DNA of 63,761 bases from Thermotogota bacterium (GTDB taxonomy: Bacteria; Thermotogota; Thermotogae; Thermotogales; Thermotogaceae). The notes under the pieces were generated by a model. It saw only the letters and a list, made by a program, of their open reading frames with translations. It searched no databases and was not told where the DNA came from. The stretch is from assembly GCA_030550515.1 (NCBI GenBank), contig JAUQPE010000012.1, forward strand, positions 19,873-83,633, read 5' to 3'. Positions 18,944 to 28,276 of the stretch are shown here, piece by piece; within the stretch, counting starts at the first letter, position 1, and the number at the start of each line of letters is the position of its first letter. The position numbers were made by a program, and so were the translations under genes.

Positions 18944-19609
18944 GTGTTCCCTCTCTACGATACGTTACCAAGTAGGAGGAAGCCGTACGTCACCGTTTTC
19001 TTGATCGTCGCGAACGTGATCGTGTTCTTTTACCAGCTCACGCTGGGTAGACGAGAACTCATGTTGTTCATGTACCGATACGGTCTTTTGCCCGCACGCT
19101 TCACGCTGCCACGTTTCAGGGAAATCCTGGGAGCTTCCCCTTGGCCCTTCCTCTCGCACATGTTCATCCACGGAAACTTCTGGCACCTCCTGAGCAACAT
19201 GTGGTTTCTGTGGATCTTCGGAGACAACACCGAAGACAGGATGGGCCACGCTCTCTTTTCCGTTTTCTATCTGACAGCCGGTATTTTCGCAGCTTTGGCG
19301 CAGTTCATCTTCTCCTTCAGGTCCACAGTTCCCATGGTGGGAGCATCTGGGGCGGTCTCGGGTGTCATGGGAGCTTATTTCATGCTCTTTCCTTTCTCGA
19401 GGATAGTGACCCTGTTCCCGGTGTTCTTCTTTTTGACACTCGTTGAGGTACCCACTTACTATTACCTCATGATATGGTTTTTCATCCAGGTCCTGAACAG
19501 CCTTCTTGGTGTGTCTGGGGTGGCATGGTGGGCGCACATAGGGGGTTTCCTCTACGGAATGTTGTGGGGATACGTGATGAGAAAAAGAAGGTATTATCAC
19601 TATTATTGA
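18944..19609 (+). CDS. Rhomboid-family intramembrane serine protease
   Basis: Rhomboids cut substrates within the membrane. The catalytic Ser is S135 in GASG (133-136), the His is H198 in WWAHIGGF, and the oxyanion Asn is N85 in HLLSNMWFLW, with the usual HxxxN pattern ahead (HMFIHGNFWHLLSN). About six membrane segments are visible in 221 residues. The start is GTG 18944, four bases after the DUF4438 gene. The C-terminus ends in a basic, tyrosine-rich tail (RKRRYYHYY). Confidence 0.92.
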   Translation: MFPLYDTLPSRRKPYVTVFLIVANVIVFFYQLTLGRRELMLFMYRYGLLPARFTLPRFREILGASPWPFLSHMFIHGNFWHLLSNMWFLWIFGDNTEDRMGHALFSVFYLTAGIFAALAQFIFSFRSTVPMVGASGAVSGVMGAYFMLFPFSRIVTLFPVFFFLTLVEVPTYYYLMIWFFIQVLNSLLGVSGVAWWAHIGGFLYGMLWGYVMRKRRYYHYY

Positions 19610-19643
19610 TTTATCGATCTGGTCCGAATCGGGGTGGAGTCGT

Positions 19644-20069
19644 ATGAAGAGAAGTAGAAAGTTCATAGTAGTCTTCGGTTGTGGAAGGATCGGTTCCGCG
19701 ATAGCAAGTGTCGCGTCCATGAAGGGACACAACGTTATAGTGGTCGATAAGGACGAAAGATCCTTCAGGAGACTTTCTTCGGAATTTTCCGGTTTCACCG
19801 TTGTGGGGGATGCTGCCGAATTTGAAACCATCAAGAAAAGTCAAGTGGCGAACGCTGACATCGTCTTCGCCTTGACGAACGACGACAGCACGAATTACTT
19901 TATCTCTGTGTGTTCGCGTTACATCTTCGGCGTGGAGAAAGTGGTCGCCAGGGTGTACGACCCAGCAAAGGCGAAGATCTTCGAAGAATCGGGCGTGGAA
20001 GTGGTGTGCCCAGTTACGCTGATGGTGGAGAAACTCAGGTTCTACATAGACGGTGGTGATAAGCTTTGA
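19644..20069 (+). CDS. TrkA-type potassium uptake regulator, RCK N-domain only (first subunit)
   Basis: A Rossmann nucleotide-binding RCK domain (FVVFGCGRIGSAIASV analogue: VVFGCGRIGSAIA) filling 141 residues, with D in IVVDKDE as the ribose-binding acid. It has no C-terminal RCK-C domain. It overlaps the next gene by four bases (TTGA). From memory, the Thermotoga maritima pair TM1088A/TM1088B forms an octameric two-subunit gating ring for TrkH, and this gene corresponds to the short subunit. Confidence 0.9.
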   Translation: MKRSRKFIVVFGCGRIGSAIASVASMKGHNVIVVDKDERSFRRLSSEFSGFTVVGDAAEFETIKKSQVANADIVFALTNDDSTNYFISVCSRYIFGVEKVVARVYDPAKAKIFEESGVEVVCPVTLMVEKLRFYIDGGDKL

Positions 20070-20722
20070 AGATCGTCATAATCGGAGGAGAGATGACCGC
20101 CTACTATCTGGCGCGCACCATGCTCTCCAAAGGGTACGACGTGGTACTCATAAACAAGGACAGCGAGTTGTGTGAGGAGTTCTCAAAAACTCTCAACGCG
20201 ACGGTGATCTTGGGGGACGGTAGCAGGAAGGAAGTGTTGGAAGACGCAGAGCTTTCGACGAACGACGTGGTGGTGATCTTAACACCTCGCGATCAAGTGA
20301 ACCTCCTGATATCTCAACTCGCCATGAAAGTGTTCGGCGTCAAGAGAGTCGTCAGCCTCGTGAGCGATCCAGGAAACATCGAGTTGTTCAAAAGACTGGG
20401 GGTTTCAACCGTTTTGAACCTCACCACCATGATCGTGAACACCGTGGAAGCTCTCCTCTTTCCGGATGAATTCTCGAACATCATCCCCCTCGAGAAAGGG
20501 ATAGAGTTCTTGCAAGTCGTTGTGGATGAGAGGAGCCCGGTGGTGGGAAAGCGTTTGAGAGACATCCAACTGCCGAATGAAAGCGTTGTGGCTGCCATCG
20601 TCAGGGGTGGGGTACTGGTAGTCCCAAGGGGCGACACGGAGATTCTCTCAGGAGACAGGTTGTACGTGATAGTTAATTCAAGAATCAAGGAAGAGGTGGA
20701 AACGCTACTGGTTGGCAGGTGA
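20066..20722 (+). CDS. trkA: TrkA-type potassium uptake regulator, RCK N plus C domains (second subunit)
   Basis: Residues 1-130 form an RCK-N domain, but the dinucleotide loop reads IIGGEMTAYYLA rather than a classical GxGxxG, so ligand binding may differ from that of the partner. Residues 135-218 form the RCK-C domain (VVGKRLRDIQLPNESVVAAI, GDTEILSGDRLYVIV). It starts at TTG 20066 overlapping its partner and lies six bases before trkH, so the three genes should be made together as one potassium-uptake system. Confidence 0.92.
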   Translation: MKIVIIGGEMTAYYLARTMLSKGYDVVLINKDSELCEEFSKTLNATVILGDGSRKEVLEDAELSTNDVVVILTPRDQVNLLISQLAMKVFGVKRVVSLVSDPGNIELFKRLGVSTVLNLTTMIVNTVEALLFPDEFSNIIPLEKGIEFLQVVVDERSPVVGKRLRDIQLPNESVVAAIVRGGVLVVPRGDTEILSGDRLYVIVNSRIKEEVETLLVGR

Positions 20723-20728
20723 AAGGAC

Positions 20729-22219
20729 GTGTTGTTGGAAGACGTCGTAACAAAGACGTTACACAGGATGAGGGTGGCGTGTTGGTACACGGGACAAATA
20801 CTGGTATGGTTTTCCGTCATCTTGATATCCCCGTTGATCTTTGTTGTTTTCTACCCAGATGAAGTTGCGCACGTTCCCGCTTTTTTGATTCCCACAGCTC
20901 TGTCCCTCCTAACAGGTGTCTTCTTCAGAAAGCTCTCGAATCTGGAGAAAACGGAAGTGCTGAGTCCTCAAGAAGGAACAGTGGTGATCGTGCTGGCGTG
21001 GGTCCTCATGATACTGTTTTCAGCCCTTCCCTTCATCGTCTCAGGCTACTTGGATTTCTCTCAGGCGATCTTCGAGGCCACCAGCGGTTGGTCGACGACT
21101 GGCCTCACCATGTTCACGAACGTGGAAGTCTTGCCACGTGTCTTTCTCGTGTGGAGAAGTCTCATGCAGTTCGCGGGAGGGGCTGGCATAGCCGTCATGA
21201 TGCTCGCCACGCTTATAGGTCCTTTGGGAACGTCCCTCTACTCTTCCGAGGGAAGGATGGACAACATCTTGCCCAACATCACGGAGTCGGCGAGGATAAT
21301 AATGGTCATATACTCGACTTACGCAATCTTTGGTGTGATCGCTCTGAAGTTGGCAGGCCTTCCTCTATTCGACGCCTTCAACCATTCCCTCACGGCGTTG
21401 GCCACGGGTGGTTTTTCAACCAGGAACGCGAGCGTGGAATCCTTCAACAATCCGACCGTTGAGGTGATACTGTGCGTTCTCATGTTCTTGGGCGCCACCG
21501 GATTTGGAATTCACTACACCCTGTGGAAGGGAAACATCAAAGCTTTCTTGAAGAACGGTGAACCTTGGCTCATGGGAAGCATCATCTTGGCATCCGTTCT
21601 TTCTTTACTTCCGAAAGCGAGAATGATCTTCGGAGAGAAGGCCTTCCGCTACGTGGTGTTTCAGGTGATATCCGCCCTCACAGGAACAGGTTTTTCCAAC
21701 ACAAACTTGGTCAGATGGCCTTCGATTTTCCCAACAGGTGTCTTCCTCTTAACCGTCTTGATGACGTTCGGTGGTATGATGGACTCGACGTCGGGTGGGG
21801 TGAAACAGTTCAGGTTGCTCCTCATGCTGAAGTTGATCTTCCACTCCATAATGCGTTTCGTGAGCCCGAGAAGGGTGGTGAAAAAGATCTCCGTTTGGAA
21901 GGGGGACAAACAGAGGTTCATAGACGACGAGACCGTCAAGAATCTGCTCGTCTTCCTGGGGTTGTACGTGGTGGTGTACCTGGTGGGGTCCTTCACGTTG
22001 ATGTTGTTTGGTTTCGACCCCACACGAGCGCTTTTTGAATTCGCGTCGGCGATGAACGGTGTGGGACTTTCGGTGGGAATCACCAATCCAGACCTCCCAG
22101 TTGGAGTCATCTGGACCCTCATATTGGGGATGTTTTTGGGTAGGCTGGAGATACTGGTTGTCTTCTTCGCAATCGCTCGAATCATCAAAGATTTCAAGAT
22201 TGTCTTGACGGAGGCGTAG
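20729..22219 (+). CDS. trkH: TrkH potassium uptake membrane subunit
   Basis: A 496-residue membrane protein of the TrkH/KtrB superfamily. The four pore-loop filters are visible in order: SGWSTTGLTMF, LATGGFSTRNAS, ALTGTGFSNTN and MNGVGLSVGITN. The intramembrane gate region is FGGMMDSTSGGVKQFR. The first filter reads TTG, the others TGG, TGF and VGL, as in typical TrkH. The start is GTG 20729, with further TTG codons directly after. It is driven by the two RCK proteins encoded upstream. Confidence 0.94.
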   Translation: MLLEDVVTKTLHRMRVACWYTGQILVWFSVILISPLIFVVFYPDEVAHVPAFLIPTALSLLTGVFFRKLSNLEKTEVLSPQEGTVVIVLAWVLMILFSALPFIVSGYLDFSQAIFEATSGWSTTGLTMFTNVEVLPRVFLVWRSLMQFAGGAGIAVMMLATLIGPLGTSLYSSEGRMDNILPNITESARIIMVIYSTYAIFGVIALKLAGLPLFDAFNHSLTALATGGFSTRNASVESFNNPTVEVILCVLMFLGATGFGIHYTLWKGNIKAFLKNGEPWLMGSIILASVLSLLPKARMIFGEKAFRYVVFQVISALTGTGFSNTNLVRWPSIFPTGVFLLTVLMTFGGMMDSTSGGVKQFRLLLMLKLIFHSIMRFVSPRRVVKKISVWKGDKQRFIDDETVKNLLVFLGLYVVVYLVGSFTLMLFGFDPTRALFEFASAMNGVGLSVGITNPDLPVGVIWTLILGMFLGRLEILVVFFAIARIIKDFKIVLTEA

Positions 22220-22232
22220 GAGGTGGAACCGT

Positions 22233-23501
22233 TTGAGGATCCAAAGGATAAAGGGAACGAACGATATCTTCGGTGAGGAGATATTCTACTGGCGATTCGT
22301 GGAGGAGACGTTCAGGAAGGTTTGTGAAAGTTTCGGAGCCGAAGAGATGAGGACTCCCATCATAGAACCAACGGAACTCTTCGTGAGAAGCGTGGGTGAG
22401 GAAACTGACATCGTTCAAAAGGAGATGTACACCTTCGTGGACAGGGGTGGTAGGAGCGTCACACTCAGGCCAGAAGGGACCGCATCGCTGGTCAGGGCCT
22501 TCATGGAGAATTCACTCGTCAACCGAGGCTTCCCCCAGAGGTTCTACTACGTGGGTCCCATGTTCCGTTACGAGAAACCCCAGTCCGGGAGGTTGAGGCA
22601 ATTCCATCAGATCGGTTACGAGTGTATCGGTTCTCCCTCCCCGAGAGCTGATTTTGAGACGATCTTGCTCCTCAACACGTTCTTGAAAGAAATAGGTCTC
22701 GCGCGTCACAGGGTTTACATCAACTCCATCGGTTGCCCAAGCTGTAGGCCAAATTACAGGAACGCTTTGAAGGAGTACTACAGCTTTAGATACGAACAGC
22801 TCTGCGAGGACTGCAAGAAAAGGTACGAAAGGAACGTGCTGAGGTTGCTCGATTGCAAGGTTGACGCTGAACTTGCGAAAAGCGCGCCAAAAAGTGTCGA
22901 CTTTTTGTGTGAAGAGTGCAGACGACATTACGACGAGCTGAAGGAATATTTGGACAGCGCTGGGATCCCTTACGTGGAAGACCACACGCTTGTGAGAGGG
23001 TTGGATTACTACACCAGGACCGTTTTCGAGGTGAGGCACGAAGGTCTCGGTGCCCAGAACGCCATTGCCGGTGGTGGAAGGTACGATGGTCTGTTCGAAG
23101 ACTTGGGTGGGCCTTCCATCCCGGCTTTGGGGTTTGCCGGTGGGATCGAGAGGATCGTGTTGGCCATGAAAGAGGAAGGAATCTTGCCCCCAAAGGTCAA
23201 CCCCCACGAGGTCTACGTGGTCGTCCTCGGGAAAGAAGCCTTCAAGGTCGGAGTCGAGTTGGCGAAAAAGTTGAGGGAGCGTGGGGTGAACACGGAAGTG
23301 GAGATCATGGAGAGGAATATCTCAGCTCAACTCAAGAACGCGAACAGGTTGGGTGCGAGGTTCTCCATCATCATCGGTGAATCCGAGATAACCCGAAGCG
23401 TGGTGCTGTTACGCGACATGGCAAGCGGTGAACAGTTCGAGGCGGGTATAGACCTTGCCGTCGATCGAGTCGTCGACGCGTTGAAAACGAAAAGCTCGTG
23501 A
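22233..23501 (+). CDS. hisS: Histidyl-tRNA synthetase
   Basis: HisS charges tRNA-His. Class II motif 1 lies at RTPIIEPTELF, motif 2 at MFRYEKPQSGRLRQFHQIGYE and motif 3 at GFAGGIERIVLAM; histidine-specific GLDYYTRTVFE and GGGRYDGL are also present. The C-terminal anticodon domain begins near residue 325. At 422 residues it is standard. The start is TTG 22233 with GGAGGTG upstream. It follows trkH by 13 bases. Confidence 0.97.
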   Translation: MRIQRIKGTNDIFGEEIFYWRFVEETFRKVCESFGAEEMRTPIIEPTELFVRSVGEETDIVQKEMYTFVDRGGRSVTLRPEGTASLVRAFMENSLVNRGFPQRFYYVGPMFRYEKPQSGRLRQFHQIGYECIGSPSPRADFETILLLNTFLKEIGLARHRVYINSIGCPSCRPNYRNALKEYYSFRYEQLCEDCKKRYERNVLRLLDCKVDAELAKSAPKSVDFLCEECRRHYDELKEYLDSAGIPYVEDHTLVRGLDYYTRTVFEVRHEGLGAQNAIAGGGRYDGLFEDLGGPSIPALGFAGGIERIVLAMKEEGILPPKVNPHEVYVVVLGKEAFKVGVELAKKLRERGVNTEVEIMERNISAQLKNANRLGARFSIIIGESEITRSVVLLRDMASGEQFEAGIDLAVDRVVDALKTKSS

Positions 23502-23533
23502 GAGGATGCTATACTTTAGTTAGGTGAAGTTCG

Positions 23534-24052
23534 ATGACCGTGCTTGTTGGATCGTCCGTTTCTTTGGAGGAGTTCGAAGAAGTGGATGTCTTCATATCCT
23601 GGCTGGACGCTTTGCCCAGCTCTGCCAAGTATTCCGTGCTTGGCACCGACAAGTTCTTCATAGTTGGAAGGTACGGGAAAGAAATGTTAAAGAGATCGGA
23701 CTTCGAGGTCGTCAACATTCTGGGGAAGAGGTTTCTCGTTGTCAGCGGTGAAGCCGCCCTGTTTCCAGAGTTGTTTCATTTCGCCAGGAAGAACAACGCA
23801 ACTTTTGTGGTGGCGTTCAACGAGGTCCAAAACCTCATAGATCTCTCTTTCTGCAAAGCCAAATTTTGGGCGCACTCCCAAGAGAGCGATCTCGTGGTTT
23901 TCTCTCTTCTGTGCATGCAGGGGAAGGTCTACAACAACGTGTACGTTCCCCTCAGGAAATCAGAGAACCAAACCGGAATCGTCGCCGAAAGCCTTGCCCC
24001 GGTGTACTTGAGTTTCAGGGACGGAACGTTGGTTTCGGAGGAGAAGAAGTGA
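23534..24052 (+). CDS. Short nitrilase-superfamily-like protein, probably inactive
   Basis: No confident family match. The middle reads GKRFLVVSGEAALFPELFHFARKNNATFVV (quoted in part: FLVVSGEAALFPEL), which lines up by eye with the nitrilase block containing the catalytic Cys (usually ICYDxxFPE) followed by a helix and strand; here the Cys position reads Ser or Gly. Later, AHSQESDLVVFSLLCMQGKVYNN resembles the nitrilase segment around RAxENxxYVV. At 172 residues it covers only part of a nitrilase fold. It lies between hisS and a second, longer protein with the same look, separated by one base. Catalysis is unlikely; a binding or pseudoenzyme role is inference. Confidence 0.55.
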   Translation: MTVLVGSSVSLEEFEEVDVFISWLDALPSSAKYSVLGTDKFFIVGRYGKEMLKRSDFEVVNILGKRFLVVSGEAALFPELFHFARKNNATFVVAFNEVQNLIDLSFCKAKFWAHSQESDLVVFSLLCMQGKVYNNVYVPLRKSENQTGIVAESLAPVYLSFRDGTLVSEEKK

Positions 24053-24053
24053 G

Positions 24054-24914
24054 ATGTTCGACGATCTCGTTTGGAGAGTGGTGAGAAAAAGGCTTGTCGC
24101 GAACAGGAAGATGTCGAGGACGCACCGAAAGAGGAAGGGTGTGAAGAGGGTCGTCTGCGCCTTCCAAACCCTGCCGAAGCCGTTCAAATCCGCGAACGAT
24201 TTCGTGGATCGTCTGTTGGAGGAGATCCGCGACGATTTGGTTTTTGCTGACCTTCTCGTTCTTCCCAGGTTGGTGGGAAACCTCCTGTACGGCGTCTGGC
24301 CGGTTTTGAACAAGAGAAAGATCGATGAGATCTACGAGAGGTTGAAGACACCTTACCTGAACCTTTTGAAGTACATCTCCAAAGAACTTTCCATTTCGAT
24401 AGTTGCGGCCGGTGTGGAGGATTTCAAGAAGCCCCCGGAGGTGTACGTACTCAAGGATGGTTGCCTGATCTACAAGAGGGACCTGTCAGGGGATGAGCAA
24501 CCGACGGCGGTGTTTCTGGACGACTGGGCGATAGCGATTTTGAGGAGAGAAGAGACCTTTTCTTTCGAAAAGATGAGACCTTTAGTCGAAAAGGGTGTCT
24601 ACACTTTCATCCTTCTGGACCTTGAGGAAGAGGATAAGAATTGGTGGATCGAAAAGACGGGACTGTGGGCGAGATCGCAGAGTCTGGAAGTGTTCGGGGT
24701 CAAAGCCTCGCCCTTCGGGCAGTTTTTGGACAGGACTTTCAAGGGGAAAAGTTACGTAAGCGCGCCCGTTCCTCTCACCCCTTCTCTCAACGGTTTCCTC
24801 ACCAAGACTGACGAGAGGAACAGCAAAGTATCCGTGGACCTCGACCTCGAGCTGCTTTCGAGGAAGAGGCACGAAAACTACAAGAGGTTCGTGAGTCTGT
24901 TCAAGGAGACATGA
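24054..24914 (+). CDS. Degenerate nitrilase-superfamily-like protein
   Basis: This 286-residue protein has a carbon-nitrogen hydrolase outline: an N-terminal block (VVCAFQTLPKPFKSANDFVD, then DLLVLPRLV where active enzymes have the Glu of LIVFPE), and a C-terminal block with ARSQSLEVFGV, FKGKSYVSAPVPLTPS and VSVDLDLELLSRKRHENYKR, matching the end of nitrilases. The Glu is Arg, and no Cys lies at the expected ICYD position (WAIAILRREET). So the catalytic triad seems lost. It is coupled to the neighbours: one base after the preceding gene, four-base overlap with the RNase H gene. Confidence 0.6.
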   Translation: MFDDLVWRVVRKRLVANRKMSRTHRKRKGVKRVVCAFQTLPKPFKSANDFVDRLLEEIRDDLVFADLLVLPRLVGNLLYGVWPVLNKRKIDEIYERLKTPYLNLLKYISKELSISIVAAGVEDFKKPPEVYVLKDGCLIYKRDLSGDEQPTAVFLDDWAIAILRREETFSFEKMRPLVEKGVYTFILLDLEEEDKNWWIEKTGLWARSQSLEVFGVKASPFGQFLDRTFKGKSYVSAPVPLTPSLNGFLTKTDERNSKVSVDLDLELLSRKRHENYKRFVSLFKET

Positions 24915-25303
24915 TTTACCTTTACTTCGACGGTGCCTGCAAACCAAACCCTGGGGAGATGGGGATAGGTTACGTTCTGATGGACGAAGGTGGAAACGTT
25001 TTGGAGAAAGGAAAGAAGAGGTTGGGACTTGGTACCAACAACGTGGCCGAATACCTGGCGCTTCTAGAGGGTCTGAAGAGCGCCATGAAATACGGAGACA
25101 GGGTCACAATAAGGGGAGATTCCAAACTGGTGATAGAGCAGCTGAGGGGCAACTACAAGGTGAAGACCCCTCATTTGAGGGAATTGCTCGATCAGGTCTT
25201 GAAGCTCCTCGGAGAGTTCCAAGAAGTACGTGTAGAGTGGATCGATGAAGACAAGAACAAGATGGCCCACGATCTCGCCAACTCGTGCCTTTCGGAGGTG
25301 TGA
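24911..25303 (+). CDS. Ribonuclease HI-family protein
   Basis: RNase HI cuts the RNA strand of RNA-DNA hybrids. The four metal-binding acids are present: D7 (YFDGAC), E47 (VAEYLALLEGL), D70 (IRGDSKLV) and D121 (MAHDLAN). The 130-residue form lacks the basic handle of E. coli RnhA and resembles the archaeal/YpdQ-type short branch. It overlaps the preceding gene by four bases and lies six bases before argS. Confidence 0.9.
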   Translation: MIYLYFDGACKPNPGEMGIGYVLMDEGGNVLEKGKKRLGLGTNNVAEYLALLEGLKSAMKYGDRVTIRGDSKLVIEQLRGNYKVKTPHLRELLDQVLKLLGEFQEVRVEWIDEDKNKMAHDLANSCLSEV

Positions 25304-25309
25304 TGGGAC

Positions 25310-26953
25310 GTGTTGATACCGTTGCTCAGAGAAAGAATAGACGAAATTTTGGAGAGTTTACCCCTCTCGGAAAAGGTGGACTACGAGATAGAAATTCCAC
25401 CGAGGAAGGAGCTTGGAGATCTATCCTCGAACGTCGCCATGAGACTTGCGAGGGTGTTGAGGAAGGATCCCATGGCAGTCGGTTTGGAGCTGGCGGAAAA
25501 GCTCAAAGCGGATACCCTGTTCGAGAAGATCGAAGTTGTGAAACCCGGGTTCATGAACTTCTTTCTGTCCAGTGAAACCCTCAGGAGAGTGGTGAAGAGG
25601 GTTTTGGAAGACGGGGAGAACTACGGAAAGAAAGACCTGGGAAAAGGTGAGAGGGTCCAGTTCGAGTACGGCAGCGCCAACCCGACAGGACCGTTCACCG
25701 TTGGCCATGGACGTCAGATCGTCATAGGTGACGTCCTCTCCAACGTCTTTCGCGAGCTTGGTTACGAAGTGACACGAGAGATGTACATAAACGACGCTGG
25801 CAGGCAGATAAAACTCTTGGCGCAGTCTCTCTGGGTGCGTTACAACCAGCTCCTCGGTTTGGAGATGGAGATACCCGAGGGTGGGTACCGCGGCGAGTAC
25901 TTGGTGGACATAGCGAGAAAGGTGGTCGAAGAAGTCGGAGAAAGGTACAAGAACGTGTGGAACGAGGAAGTGGAGAGGTTTTTCAGGGAAAAGGCTTTGA
26001 GCGAGATCCTTTCCAACATGAAGGAAACCTTGAACAAACTTGGGACCAGTTTCGACGTGTACTACTCGGAGACCAGTCTGATCGAGGATGGCACGGTCAA
26101 AGAGGTTTTGAGCTTCCTTGAGGAGAAGGGTTTCATTTACCAAAAGGATGGAGCCGTGTGGTTCAAGGTGTCCGCCTTCGTGGAAGAGGAGGACAAAGTG
26201 CTGATCAAGAGCGATGGATCTTACACTTACTTTCTCACCGATATCGCGTACCACTACAGGAAGTACAAGAGAGGCTTCAGGAAGGTGTACGACATCTGGG
26301 GAAGCGACCACCACGGTCACATACCAAGGATGAGGGCCGCAATGAAGGCCCTTGGCCTTCCGGACGACTTCTTCAACGTGATACTCCACCAGTTCGTCAC
26401 TCTCAAACGCGAAGGAAAGGTCGTCCGGATGTCGACGAGGGCGGGAGAGTTCGTGACGCTGGACGAACTTCTGGAAGAAGTGGGAAGGGATGCCACGCGT
26501 TACTTCTTCTCCATGATGGACCCGAACACTCACCTCGTCTTCGACATAGACCTGGCGAAGGCGAAAACCATGGACAATCCCGTCTACTACGTCCAGTACG
26601 CTCACGCCAGGGTGGTGAACCTTTTCAACACCGCGGAGAAGAAGGGGATCGCGTTCGTTCCAGGAGAGGGCTTGGAGCTTCTTGGTAACGAGGAAGAGAG
26701 ACTCGTTATGAGAAACCTCGGTATCTTCGAAAGTGTGCTCGAAGACGTCGCGAAGAGTTTCGCTCCCAACAAGCTCACGGGTTACCTCCAAACGCTTGCG
26801 GAATCCTTCCACACCTTCTACACGAAGCACACGATCGTGGATCCTTCGAACGTTGCTCTGACGAACGCCAGGTTGAGCTTATCACTCGCCGTGAAGACGG
26901 TTCTCGCGAAAGGACTGAAACTTCTGGGAGTGACCGCGCCGGACAGGATGTGA
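25310..26953 (+). CDS. argS: Arginyl-tRNA synthetase
   Basis: ArgS charges tRNA-Arg. The HIGH-type motif is in [16 protein letters not shown], the DALR-type anticodon domain lies at the C-terminus ([11 protein letters not shown] to the end), and [19 protein letters not shown] plus [16 protein letters not shown] (the KMSKS region) are typical. The 547-residue length is normal. The start is GTG 25310 with an alternative TTG three bases later. Confidence 0.97.
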   Translation: MLIPLLRERIDEILESLPLSEKVDYEIEIPPRKELGDLSSNVAMRLARVLRKDPMAVGLELAEKLKADTLFEKIEVVKPGFMNFFLSSETLRRVVKRVLEDGENYGKKDLGKGERVQFEYGSANPTGPFTVGHGRQIVIGDVLSNVFRELGYEVTREMYINDAGRQIKLLAQSLWVRYNQLLGLEMEIPEGGYRGEYLVDIARKVVEEVGERYKNVWNEEVERFFREKALSEILSNMKETLNKLGTSFDVYYSETSLIEDGTVKEVLSFLEEKGFIYQKDGAVWFKVSAFVEEEDKVLIKSDGSYTYFLTDIAYHYRKYKRGFRKVYDIWGSDHHGHIPRMRAAMKALGLPDDFFNVILHQFVTLKREGKVVRMSTRAGEFVTLDELLEEVGRDATRYFFSMMDPNTHLVFDIDLAKAKTMDNPVYYVQYAHARVVNLFNTAEKKGIAFVPGEGLELLGNEEERLVMRNLGIFESVLEDVAKSFAPNKLTGYLQTLAESFHTFYTKHTIVDPSNVALTNARLSLSLAVKTVLAKGLKLLGVTAPDRM

Positions 26954-26959
26954 TGTGAG

Positions 26960-28276
26960 TTGGAAACGGTCAAGATAGAGAAGATCGTCAACAGGGGATA
27001 CGGTCTAGGTAGGCTGAAAGATGGAAAAGTTGTCTTCGTCGAGGGTGCATATCCGGGCGAGGAAGTGATCGTGAGACTCACCCTCCAGAAGAGCGACCAC
27101 GCCTTTGCGGAAGTGGTCTCCGTGGTGAACGGATCAGAAGACCGCGTGAAACCGCGCTGCAAGTACTTCAGAAATTGCGGTGGTTGTCACTGGATGGACT
27201 TGAAGTACGAAAAACAACTCGAGTACAAGAGGGAAGTGCTAAAGGACCTTTTCACCAGGGAAAAGATCAACGTCGAAATCCCTCCCGTCGAAGGCAGCGA
27301 CCTTGCGTTCCACTACAGAACGAAGATGGAATTTCACTTTGAGGGGGAAAAACTTGGGTTGAGAAAGAGAAATTCCAACGTCGTCGTTGACGTGAGAAGG
27401 TGTGAGATATCTCCCGAACCCTTCAACGAGGTCCTCGAAGTGGTGAGGGACGCGGTGAAGGTACTGAAAATACCAATCTACGACTGGGAAGAGAGGGCGG
27501 GAGTACTCAAACACCTTGTGCTCCGCTACGCGTTCAGCACGGATCAACTCATGGTGATCTTCGTGACGAAGACGGAAAACTTTCCGTGGGGAAAGGAACT
27601 GAAGCAGGCCCTCTTGAGGAAGATACCAGGTATCCATTCGATCGTTCACGTGATGAATTCCAAGGATTCCGTGGTCTTGAGGGGACCGTACAGGACCATC
27701 CACGGAGAGGGTGTCATCACAGAAGAGTTCGACTGGGAGAAGTTTCAGATACCGCCGACGGCGTTCTTCCAGAGCAACTACTCCATCACCGCCAAGTTGA
27801 TGAGGCACGTGTTCGAAGAGCTCCAGCTCAAGGGGAACGAGTTCGTGTTGGACCTTTACGCGGGTGTTGGTACCTTCTCGATTCGAATCTCTTACCAATG
27901 CCAGCGCGTCATCGCCGTCGAGTCGAGCAAGGTGGCCGTGAAGGCAGCGAAGGCGAACGCCAACATCAACGGTAGGAGGAACGTGGAGGCGGTAGAAGGG
28001 GATGTGCTGGCGTTTTTGAAGTCCTACGATGGGCGGGCGGACAAGGTGGTCTTGGATCCTCCGAGAGGAGGAGCAGGGAAAGAGGTGATGAGGGAACTTT
28101 TGAGACTCTCCCCAGAGAGGATCGTCTACGTCTCCTGCGATCCACCGACCTTGATCAGGGACCTCAAGGTGCTGCTGGAAGGGGGTTACTCCTTGGTGAG
28201 CTTGAAGGCCTTCGACATGTTCCCCCACACTTACCACATAGAAACGGTGGCAACGCTTGCGAGGGAGGTCAGTTGA
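26960..28276 (+). CDS. TrmA/RumA-family RNA (uracil-5-)-methyltransferase
   Basis: An S-adenosylmethionine-dependent enzyme that makes 5-methyluridine in rRNA or tRNA. Residues 1-55 are a TRAM domain. Three Fe-S cysteines are visible at C67, C73 and C76 (CKYFRNCGGC), with a likely fourth in VRRCEISPE. The methyltransferase core has DLYAGVGTFS, DPPRGGAGKEV and the catalytic Cys in VYVSCDPPTLIRDL. The glycine-rich FFQSN block is present. The 438-residue length fits RlmC/RlmD; the exact target base is not certain. The start is TTG 26960; its stop overlaps the next ATG by one base. Confidence 0.93.
   Translation: METVKIEKIVNRGYGLGRLKDGKVVFVEGAYPGEEVIVRLTLQKSDHAFAEVVSVVNGSEDRVKPRCKYFRNCGGCHWMDLKYEKQLEYKREVLKDLFTREKINVEIPPVEGSDLAFHYRTKMEFHFEGEKLGLRKRNSNVVVDVRRCEISPEPFNEVLEVVRDAVKVLKIPIYDWEERAGVLKHLVLRYAFSTDQLMVIFVTKTENFPWGKELKQALLRKIPGIHSIVHVMNSKDSVVLRGPYRTIHGEGVITEEFDWEKFQIPPTAFFQSNYSITAKLMRHVFEELQLKGNEFVLDLYAGVGTFSIRISYQCQRVIAVESSKVAVKAAKANANINGRRNVEAVEGDVLAFLKSYDGRADKVVLDPPRGGAGKEVMRELLRLSPERIVYVSCDPPTLIRDLKVLLEGGYSLVSLKAFDMFPHTYHIETVATLAREVS

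Noticed and set aside
25421-26830. A 469-codon antisense frame inside argS
   Set aside because: argS is certain by motif; the antisense product shows no domain pattern.
27239-28237. Antisense frame of 332 codons within the rRNA methyltransferase gene
   Set aside because: Shadow of the methyltransferase, no motifs.
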